Shown here piece by piece: positions 19,300 to 26,989 of a stretch of 29,476 nucleotides of DNA. Source of the DNA: Gracilaria domingensis. Lineage: Eukaryota; Rhodophyta; Florideophyceae; Gracilariales; Gracilariaceae. Where the stretch lies: NCBI GenBank assembly GCA_022539475.1, contig VCMS01000419.1, positions 66,534 through 96,009 of the forward strand, read 5' to 3'. Below the pieces are notes generated by a model. That model did not search any database. It had not been told where the DNA came from and saw nothing but the letters and a program-made list of their open reading frames with translations. A program made the translations under genes and the position numbers. The stretch's first letter is position 1. Every line of letters begins with the position of its first letter.

Positions 19300-20070
19300 A
19301 ACAAACCAAGTTGGTTTCTTGGCGATCTTGGATCTCTGGCTGCTCGGGATAGACGATTCTGGTGCTTGGTTGGGACATAGGCTGCTCTTTCGTTTATCGC
19401 ATCTTGCGGTATCTTTGCTGAATGGGCATTCTTGGTGTCCTTGCTTGTGAGTTCTCGCTTCGACACCTTTCGCGCTTTACGATGATGGTGGGCTGGTAAT
19501 CTAACCGATCCCTTTCCTTCTTCTTCTTCCTTTTGCGAGTTACTAGGTCCCTCGACTTTTCTCGCGCAAAGTTTCTGTTTTGTTTTATCAATGGTACGTT
19601 CCATCGCATTTCAAATGTATCCAACGGAGCATTGACTAACTTATGGATACTTTCTGCTTGCGTATACAGGTAAACGACCAATTTCATTTCGTCTCTCAAG
19701 ATCGATGTCTGACTCTTCGGGATAGGCGATTCTGGTACTTGCTTGGGACATAGGCTGCTCTTTCATTTATGGCATCTCGCGGTATGTTTGCTGCCTGGGC
19801 ATTCTTGGTGTCCTTGCTTGTGAGTTCTCGCTTCGACACCTTTCGCGCTTTACGATGATGATGGGCTGGTAATCTAACCGATCCCTTTCCTTCTTCTTCT
19901 TCCTTTTGCGAGTTACTAGGTCCCTCGACTTTTCTAGCGCAACGTTTCTGTTTTGTTTTATCAATGGTACGTTCCATCGCATTTCAAATGTATCCAACGG
20001 ATCTTTGACTAACTTATGGATACTTTCTGCTTGCGTATAGAGGTAAACGAATTTTGATGCGGACGTAGCT
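19300..20070 (-). repeat. Two tandem subterminal repeats, right arm
   Basis: Two copies with a period of about 370 bp share ttcttggtgtccttgcttgt, ccgatccctttccttcttct and gcgtata(c/g)aggtaaacga. The copies here are very alike, closer to each other than the two left-arm copies are, which suggests local homogenisation or a younger duplication. The minus-strand frames 19284-19604 and 19696-19977 are nearly the same peptide (MERTIDKTKQK...), but the left-arm copies do not keep this frame open. Confidence 0.75.
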
Positions 20071-20088
20071 CACGAGTTGCAGGTGCAG

Positions 20089-20140
20089 GTTCCTCAAGTA
20101 GGGAACCATGCATCTGGGCATGGTTCCCTACATGAGGAAC
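20089..20140. repeat. Palindrome at the outer tip of the right arm
   Basis: A 23-nt half (20089-20111, ending aaccatgc) faces its complement at 20118-20140 with one mismatch and a 6-base spacer, atctgg. It contains the tip sequence shared with base 1 of the window, so the palindrome extends just beyond the arm. Confidence 0.85.
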
Positions 20141-20143
20141 GGA

Positions 20144-20172
20144 GAGGATGACGCGCTTCGCGCCTCATCCTC
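20144..20172. repeat. Short hairpin outside the right tip
   Basis: gaggatgacgcg and cgcctcatcctc form a 12-bp stem with one mismatch and the loop cttcg. It directly follows the tip palindrome. The left equivalent would be outside the window. Between here and 20276 I see only a tgcggcatctgccgca palindrome. Confidence 0.65.
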
Positions 20173-20276
20173 TGGAGGTGCATATTTGTTCTACCGATAC
20201 CGCACTATGGTGGAGGTGCCCTCTGCGGCATCTGCCGCACATTGCGCTTACACCCGCTTCATCATGGGGAAATGGT

Positions 20277-20672
20277 ATATGTAATATAGCGAAGTAGTGG
20301 TTAGCAAAAACGGTCGATAGAAGAATAGATACGAATAAAACGGTATGATTTCATAATGGACATCATCTGTACTAGCAACAGTATTCCATGCGTTGCAGGG
20401 TATCATGCCGCAGAAGGTATCGTGTAATGTGCACCTTAATGGAAACTGAACCTAGACTTCGCGAAATACCGTTCAGGTAGCCCTCGACTAAAGAACTAGC
20501 ACGAGTGGAAAACCCACCAGTATTTACTGCACAGCGATTCTGGACGACCCAAGCAATTATGTTCAAATTCTGAAATAATTGATCTCGATATTTTTTCAAA
20601 AAATTTACTGGACGACCCTTGCCACTTTCTGGACGACCCTCGCCAAAAACTAGCATCTGCAAGAGACAGACG
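20277..20672 (+). repeat. Left terminal inverted repeat of the Harbinger element
   Basis: Complementary to 24554-24949. Differences seen: c/a near 20411 and a/g near 20571. It contains three copies of tggacgaccc (20541-20550, 20609-20618, 20630-20639). Confidence 0.9.
20541..20639. promoter_or_regulatory. Three tggacgaccc motifs in the left terminal repeat
   Basis: The 10-mer occurs at 20541-20550, 20609-20618 and 20630-20639, all in one orientation. Repeated subterminal motifs of this kind commonly bind the transposase or its Myb-like partner; that role is inferred. Confidence 0.55.
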
Positions 20673-22291
20673 TAGGCAGTGACATCATTCAAATCATCAA
20701 TCTGCGTGAAGACGAACTGCTTAAAACATGTTTTATGGCGAACTATGACAGGCGATTGATCTCGAGATTCGAATGCAAACAAGACGTAACTCAGCCACAA
20801 TCCACTAACTCTGCAACAATTTGTATGATTCATACTTTCACGAGATTTGTTGATGGCTTTCAAGAGTTCTACAAGCCCTTTCAATTTGTGTGGGAGCCAT
20901 TGCTTTAGGAAACGTCAGAGAACATGCCAAAAATGCAGCCCATCCAGCAATTCAACTGAGATGAAGCCGATAACACCCCACAGAGACTGTTCCACACCAC
21001 GAACGATCAGACTCTGGTTCCAGCGCTATGTAATCAAACAATACATACCCAAATTTTGTAGCTCCCAGAAACACACCAGTATTAACTTTTCAAGACCACT
21101 CCGCCTTCATATCTTCTTCACCAGCTCCAGTTTCAACAGACCACCCACGATCATGTAAACGCACTATGTCGAGAACCTCCAGTGGTTCTCGGACACAGAA
21201 GAAGGCTGGAAGAAAACAGGCGTACTGGCGACATCACTGGACGAGCTTACTATTTGCGAGGAAAAATTGTGGCAGTGCAAGAACTGTGGCGCAGTAATTG
21301 ATACTGATCACCTCACAAATCAAACTCAGCACAACGCTCGGTGCTTTTCAATGCGCACTCAGGAAGAGGATTAGCGTGCGCTGCACAGCTCTCTCCACGT
21401 ACAAAGAGCAGTCGATGTCAAGCATTTACGAGGAGATCATGGCAATACAAGAACTAATCGAGCTTGAGGAAGGCTTCGGCAATGTTCGGAGATTCTCAAG
21501 ATCAAGTCTGGAGAAAGATCACTCCGTGTACAAGAAAGTGAAACTAGATATACCTACCATCGATCAATGCTCAATTGTAGAAGCAAACGAAATCAAAAAG
21601 CTTCTTATTGGTGCTGTGCGCGAGCATAAATGCTTTAATTTCCGTATGAACATCGAATCTGTCCAACATAAGTCCGAAAAGTGAGCGAAATGAGGACTTT
21701 CAGCTCAAAACTTTGTGAGAACTCCTATCTTGCCAAGATAAGCAATTTCCGTTATAGCAAGATATGGCCAAAATATGGCCAAAATAAGGCCCAAGTACGG
21801 CCATCTACCAAAACATAAAATATTTTCCGCCCCGAGTTGCACGTTGTCACAAACTTTCGTTTTACACGTCCTTATTTCCGTCACTTTCGGCCAATTTTGG
21901 GCCAAATTCGGTGTTCATAGGTTTTCGTGGACAGTGAAGAGAGCCAAGAGAATCTATTTGTACAGCTTTTGCGTAAACTACAACCGAGGTATCTGAATAT
22001 ATTTCTTCCGTCTTCTCAGAAGCTGTTCGGGGAGCTTTTGGGCTCCTCCTCTGAGGAGATCAAGGAGATTGCATTCTCTGGCACTGCAGTCTGGTTATGG
22101 TAGTGTGATGTTCGATGCTTAGGAAGATGTTAGCTCTTCTACTAGGCCTTTTTAATTAACGATTTCTCGCCTTACCGGCTAAGACCTCAGAATCAGACCG
22201 TTTCGTATTTTTGAAATAAGGGCCGATCCTTATATCGTCCGTACACGTACACATTAGACACATTGTCGTTCTCCCACAACTTCCTCTCAAC
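20673..22291. other. Internal region of the Harbinger element, mostly non-coding
   Basis: Apart from the zinc-finger-like remnant, no gene can be supported. At 21764-21804 there is a short run of atggccaaa-type direct repeats, and from 22036 a ggagctttt/gggctcctcctctgagg stretch with weak hairpins. Confidence 0.45.
21159..21684 (+). pseudogene. Decayed ORF with a Cys/His zinc-finger-like motif
   Basis: An open frame without a clear start (21159-21374) reads ENLQWFSDTEEGWKKT and then CKNCGAVIDTDHLTNQTQ followed by HNARC, a C-x2-C ... H-x3-C arrangement typical of small zinc-binding modules. It stops at 21372-21374. A second frame (21298-21684) continues with an acidic, helical segment (SSIYEEIMAIQELIELEEGF). 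It may be a host fragment captured by the element or an old element gene. No family recognised. Confidence 0.35.
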
Positions 22292-23518
22292 ATGGGAGAC
22301 TCTGGCAAGGTACTGCTCCCTTTTCTCCTCTGGGAGCAAATGCAACAAACTGTGAATCATACGCAAACTCAAAAACCAGGGAGCACTTTTCACTATTCAC
22401 TGCACTCCACCGATGAAGAAGCGGAGGACCGAGAGTATCATGAAAGTCCTGGACGCGGCAACTCTTTGACAGGCTAAAAGGAACTCTATGCAAGAAGGGA
22501 GTTACAGAATCTGTATGATAACATTCGAAACAAAAATCCGGACGTAACATTGTTTGACAAAACAATTCACATGAGCAGAGAATGCTTTGATGTTCTTTTT
22601 GAGCTGTTGTGTCAACCTCTTGATGCTCCTATAGATGTGCGACACGAACATGAAGGGCAGCATCGTCTTCCTCGTCGTCGGAGACTGGATGGGAAGGAAA
22701 TGTTGTTCATGTTCCTCGATTTATACGATGGATCTAACGAGGGAGGTCTGGGTGTGGAACGTGTTGGACATCGCTACGGTGTATCGGCTGGTACAATTTC
22801 GAATTTCTTTAGGCACGTTCTCTTTGCAGTTTACAAAACCTTGAGCGCAATCGAACCTAAACTAATCCAGTGGCCTACAGCACAGCAACGCGCCGATGTA
22901 GGGGGGCTTATTATAGGATTCCCTAAATATTTGTTCTTTCTCGACGGGAACAAAAACCGCTGATGGAGACCAGGGGATAGATAGGAACAAGAACGAGCTT
23001 ATGATGGGTACAAAAAAGGACACCGGTGGCCAATTTTTTTGTATTGTGATCTGTTTGGCCGCTTCATAAGGTTGGAGATCTCCGACAACGGTGGCGAGAG
23101 CGAGAGGAACATTTAGACTTCTTCTGAAGTTTATCGAAACAGAGAAGCATTTCTCTCCCCTGAACAGCATGGAATGGCGGACATGGGTTTCGCAGGTAGT
23201 CGTGCCCTGGTCCTGCCTTATAAACGGAACGAGAGTACCAGGTGGATGTATCGTACGCTTTACAAAACCTACATCAGGACGAAGAGAATAGTCAACGAAT
23301 GGGGCATAGGATATATGAACAATAGGTATCGTTTATTCTTAGGAAAGTGGCCTTTTGAGAAGAATCTCTTTCCGATGGCATACACAACAGCTGCGTTGCT
23401 TTGTAACTGGATCTTCTGAAGGCGTGGTCTCGCTCTTCAACTGCGCAGTAGATATGAGGCAAAGCTCGCAAGACACGCAGCGCGGCAAGAAAATGAAATA
23501 GATATAGTTTTGTCTTAA
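22292..23518 (+). pseudogene. PIF/Harbinger DDE transposase, five in-frame stops
   Basis: A single frame of about 409 codons, a normal length for the family, runs from the ATG at 22292 to a TAA at 23516-23518. It matches the DDE_Tnp_4 type: KTIHMSRECFDVLFELL and RYGVSAGTISNFFRHVLFA (helix-turn-helix-like), GFPKYLFFLDGNKNR (first Asp), RLEISDNGGESERN (second Asp), and RIVNEWGIGYMNNRYRLF (final Glu). It is interrupted by TAA 22475-22477, TGA 22961-22963, TAG 22982-22984, TAG 23114-23116 and TGA 23417-23419, but by no frameshift that I can see. The catalytic residues are all kept. The two TGA codons sit where relatives usually have Arg, so CGA-to-TGA change is likely. Confidence 0.85.
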
Positions 23519-23628
23519 AGGTTTTAGACGCTCGTTAAGCCCCGATCGCAACATATGCAACGGACAGAGCCTTCGCGAACGAGAAAAGCGAGAGCGCTAA
23601 GGTGACGGAGTGGAAAACTGCTGTGCAG

Positions 23629-24468
23629 CTACCCTTCACTAAGCGACACTTCCCTTATTTCCTCTTCGCTTATCGACGTCATTCGGGCCACTTCCTGGGG
23701 ACCATCCGGGGAAGTGGCTGCACCTATTTCGTGATATAAACGAACGAGTTCGGAGTCCATGGTCAGAGGCTGCGAAAGTAATTCCGGTGGTAGAGGCGTT
23801 TCCGGTTGCGCCACTTGTAGGTTGTTGCTCTGGGCAAATAGAGATACGAGAAGTCCAAACTGCTCGCTTTGACGACGTTGTAGCGTAGCGCTGGCTATAG
23901 CAGCGTTCACTATACGGGTCTGGGGTCGCAGATTCTGCAGTTCTGCGGCCGTACGTCTGCGCTCTCTTGCAATATGTTCCGACTTACGGCGGCGTTTGTT
24001 GCGTTCGAACGTTTGTTGCTTTTCACGGTTCCGTTTCTGTTTATCGGCGCGCGATTCATGATTTCTTTGTATCACTCTTGCAGCCTCCTCTTCGGACGTG
24101 AGGCTTCGCTTTGATGCGGTGTGACGGTAATCCAATACGGCTTGATCCAAGAGAGGCGTAGCGTCGTTTTAAATCCCTCGCGGGGCAGCAACCGGTCCAT
24201 CATCGTCCTCCGTACGAACCTCGGCCATGATAGTTATCTTCTTGGCAATATCGCCAAGAGAATTTATAACGTTCCGGACATTTTCGGCCGTAATCTTCGC
24301 CATATGGTCTCTTCTCCAGCTCATACTATACATCAGAGTTTTCTCCACTATGGATGTGTCTGTTACATGGCGTTGCTGAGCACTTTTTGCGACGCGTACG
24401 CACGTGATATCCAGCGTCTTTTGCTTCTGCATCGGAGCTCCATTTGAAATCAGAGACGCAAGACCCAT
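23629..24468 (-). pseudogene. Harbinger accessory protein, coiled coil, one in-frame stop
   Basis: Two minus-strand frames are in register and separated by one TAA at 24169-24171. The first part (ATG at 24468) contains MAKITAENVRNVINSLGDIA. The second has LTSEEEAARVIQRNHESRA, then a strongly basic helix (RADKQKRNREKQQTFERNKR), a second basic helix, and SEQFGLLVSLFAQSNNL, and ends in an acidic tail, ISEEEIREVSLSEG. Harbinger elements carry a second gene, often Myb/SANT-like, that helps nuclear import and DNA binding; position and orientation fit, but I see no clear Myb motif. The two genes are convergent, with a 110-bp gap. Confidence 0.6.
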
Positions 24469-24553
24469 TCCTTTTCTACTTTATTCATTACAAATCGTTG
24501 TGAGTTGCGCGGCGCTGTTCGGGGATGCGATCATGGTGCGCACTGCGCGGAGG

Positions 24554-24949
24554 CGTCTGTCTCTTGCAGATGCTAGTTTTTGGCGAGGGTCGTCCAGAAA
24601 GTGGCAAGGGTCGTCCAGTAAATTTTTTGAAAAAATATCGAGATCAATTATTTCAAAATTTGAACATAATTGCTTGGGTCGTCCAGAATCGCTGTGCAGT
24701 AAATACTGGTGGGTTTTCCACTCGTGCTAGTTCTTTAGTCGAGGGCTACCTGAACGGTATTTCGCGAAGTCTAGGTTCAGTTTCCATTAAGGTGCACATT
24801 ACACGATACCTTCTGCGGAATGATACCCTGCAACGCATGGAATACTGTTGCTAGTACAGATGATGTCCATTATGAAATCATACCGTTTTATTCGTATCTA
24901 TTCTTCTATCGACCGTTTTTGCTAACCACTACTTCGCTATATTACATAT
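24554..24949 (-). repeat. Right terminal inverted repeat of the Harbinger element
   Basis: Complementary to 20277-20672 and of the same length, with gggtcgtcca at 24587-24596, 24608-24617 and 24676-24685. Confidence 0.9.
24587..24685. promoter_or_regulatory. Three gggtcgtcca motifs in the right terminal repeat
   Basis: These are the inverted equivalents of the three left-end motifs, with the same relative spacing. The suggested role is transposase or accessory-protein binding. Confidence 0.55.
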
Positions 24950-25235
24950 CGTCTGTGTTCTGCAAAGTGGAATATAGTCTGTTCGCTTTGGAAACTAAGC
25001 TAGTTTTTGGGCTATTTGGGGCGCGCGAGGGGGTGGCAGAGGCTGGCACTCAAAAAATTATGAAATTTTGGAATATTGAATTCCATCTCGCGCAGTTTAA
25101 TTCTTGGGTCTCTTAGTTTTTGTAGAGGTTCTACTTCGCCGCACCACCCCATCCACTCTTTTCCGCGACCCTCTCTCAAATCTGCGCTCGTGCTAGTTTG
25201 CGTTTCCATTTTCTCCCAAGTGGCGATGCAAGTCG
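24950..25235 (+). repeat. Repeat B, right copy
   Basis: Begins cgtctgtgttctgcaaagtg immediately after the Harbinger element and matches the complement of 13500-13785. It includes a gcgcgcgagggggtggcag tract. No gene is supportable from here to 25365. Confidence 0.8.
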
Positions 25236-25365
25236 CAACTCATCTCATGTCAACCACCCTGCTATTCATTCTCATCTATCATGGCTCCCCACCTTAGAAT
25301 TCTAGAAGCAAATTTTATTTACTTTGCGCTCTTTGCCGCGAGAAGAGACCCGCCGACTGCACCTA

Positions 25366-25818
25366 TCACTCGCTGTCGCCTACCGATTTCGTCGTGCGTC
25401 CCGCCGCTTCCAGGTACAGCCCGACCATGTACTCACGGCACATCGCCGGTGCCGTCTTCGCGCCCTCCGCCTCCCGCGCGTTGGACGCCACAACCATTGG
25501 CAGCGCGCTCATCACACCCCAGAACAGTTTCATCCTCTCGCCAAACTAGCCCTGTTGGAGATGATGCCTTTCGTGTCGGTACTGTTCCCGCAGCAGCGTC
25601 AGGCTCGGCTTCATTGCCACCAACTCGCAGTTGCTCCATCGCGCGATGTACGCAGTCATCACTCCCGTGTCGGTTACCCCGTAAACATCCGCACGGCATC
25701 CACCACAGAAGCTTGGGAACGCTTCCTTCATCTTCCCGAATGATACAGATCCACTTTCGTCCTTTATTTCAGTCCTAACCTCTTCGAATGCACCTGCTGC
25801 CACGATTTCGGAGGACAC
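25366..25818 (-). pseudogene. Unrecognised decayed frame with one stop
   Basis: A single minus-strand frame runs from 25818 to a TGA at 25366-25368, interrupted by one TAG at 25546-25548. It reads SSEIVAAGAFEEVRTEIKDE, RADVYGVTDTGVMTAYIARW and SNCELVAMKPSLTLLREQY; after the stop, MKLFWGVMSALPMVVASNAR and CREYMVGLYLEAAGRTTK. The last part, with an ATG at 25533, has GC-rich third positions typical of coding sequence. The start overlaps the end of the serine palmitoyltransferase-like frame, so the first portion may be the frameshifted C-terminus of that gene; the remainder does not resemble it. No function assigned. Confidence 0.4.
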
Positions 25819-26648
25819 GATGCCGACGCATAGAGAGAAGCTGGAGAAAGCGCGAAAATACGTTCAGTTAGAGCAGATTCGGAAGAGAAGTAACCTCCAA
25901 CGGTCCTGAACGATTTAGTGAAGGTACGTATCATAATATCAATACTACGCGTATCTACACTATCATAGTGATGATGCCCCGAAACACCTCGTTTGGTCGG
26001 TCCAAGGGCGCCAATGGAATTCGCCTCATCCACGTATAAGCAGGCATCATTCTTATTTTTGACTGCGACAACCTGGCAAAGATTGCACATCTGACCTTCC
26101 ACTGAGTACATACTCTCGACAACCGTCATGATTCGTTTCCACAGAGGGCTCTTGTCAGGGTATCCCGTAGCAATGCCAACAAGAATATTACTTTCCTACG
26201 ATTCTGCCAAATTATGTTCAAACACGCGAATCCTGGCGCCGAATGAGCGACCGTCGACCATGACAGACGCGTCATTCATCAGGCCGGAGATGGCGAGATC
26301 GCCCCTACCCACAATAGCTGGGATGATCTGCCAGTTGGTGGTAAGGACGGTGCCAACCACGATGGCATCTTTCTTACCAAAATCTTTGGCGACCGTGCGC
26401 TCCAGGTTGCGTACAAGCTCAGAGCGCCCCGTAGACACAGACACATTGCACGAAGCGACACCACACTGATCTAAGACATCGGTGACGTACGAGTGAACAC
26501 TTTCAAGAACCTCAGCATACCCCAGGTAATTGCACCTGCCCAAGTTACGAAACCTCGTAACCCTGGCAGTAGGGTCCGGAGACATGGAAGAATGCTCGGC
26601 CGCGGGAGTGACATCGGCCTGAATGGGTGTGTACGCTGGATGAAACAA
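25764..26648 (-). pseudogene. Serine palmitoyltransferase LCB2-like pseudogene
   Basis: Serine palmitoyltransferase, a PLP enzyme of the ER, condenses serine with palmitoyl-CoA as the first step of sphingolipid synthesis. The frame reads FRNLGRCNYLGYAE, KKDAIVVGTVLTTNWQIIPA, then TVVESMYSVEGQMCNL, YVDEANSIGALGPTKRGVSG and RTFTKSFRTVGGYFSSE, an order specific to the alpha-oxoamine synthase family and closest to LCB2/SPTLC2. The PLP-binding Lys in TFTKS is kept. Decay is clear: an in-frame TAG at 26196-26198, the usual LNHAS changed to MNDAS, and DEAHS changed to DEANS, losing two conserved His. The C-terminal part is lost or frameshifted after about 25770, and the N-terminus (about 100-150 residues in relatives, often with a membrane segment) is missing upstream of 26648. 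Confidence 0.8.
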
Positions 26649-26989
26649 CCAACCAACGGGGCATCATGCGTGCTCCTTAGCTCTCTTCAAGACTTCGCCC
26701 ATATGAACATCAATTTCGGGCTATAAATGGCCGATTAGTGGCCGTAATTATTTCCAAAATAGATTTAATTGGCCGTATAATGGGCGTGTACAGTACAGTG
26801 GCCATTTGGATGCCTTGCCGTATTGTATTCTATGGATCGTTATTGGTACAAAATGTAGCAGCAGAGATAATGATGACGAAATATGGTCTCCATTGGACCC
26901 AGATCATACGACGCAATTATGATTTGGACCAGTTCCACGTCATTTATTTCTATTTCGCTACTCTTCTCAGCTCACGTCCTGGCGCGCCT
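26649..26989. other. AT-rich spacer between divergent pseudogenes
   Basis: This lies between the SPT-like pseudogene (-) and the Ecm29-like pseudogene (+). Several ggcc-containing words recur (tggccgatta, tggccgtaat, tggccgtata), reminiscent of 21764-21804. I see no gene. Confidence 0.5.

Larger units (their letters stand above)
14872..20115 (-). repeat. Right arm of the 5-kb inverted repeat
   Basis: This is the inverted counterpart of 1-5142 with all components in mirror order. It is about 100 bp longer. Its transposase-like gene is better preserved than the left one, and it carries an extra hairpin at 19221-19299 where the left arm has only one half. The outer edge at about 20115 coincides with the middle of a palindrome. 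Confidence 0.85.
20277..24949. mobile_element. PIF/Harbinger-type DNA transposon with 396-bp terminal inverted repeats
   Basis: The two ends are 396-bp inverted repeats. The outermost bases are atatgtaatatagcg on the left and the exact complement on the right. Inside are a PIF/Harbinger transposase pseudogene (+), an oppositely oriented coiled-coil ORF (-), as is common in this superfamily, and a zinc-finger-like remnant. I noted only about two mismatches between the terminal repeats, so insertion is recent relative to the decay of the arms, yet the transposase already has several stops. A target duplication is ambiguous: the outer ends are themselves symmetrical (ata/tat), and a 2-bp TA is possible. 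The right end abuts repeat B exactly. Confidence 0.85.

Noticed and set aside
20372..20884. ORFs 20372-20884 - and 24525-24854 + sharing about 100 residues
   Set aside because: The shared part is the terminal inverted repeat of the Harbinger element. The unique extensions differ and show no domain.
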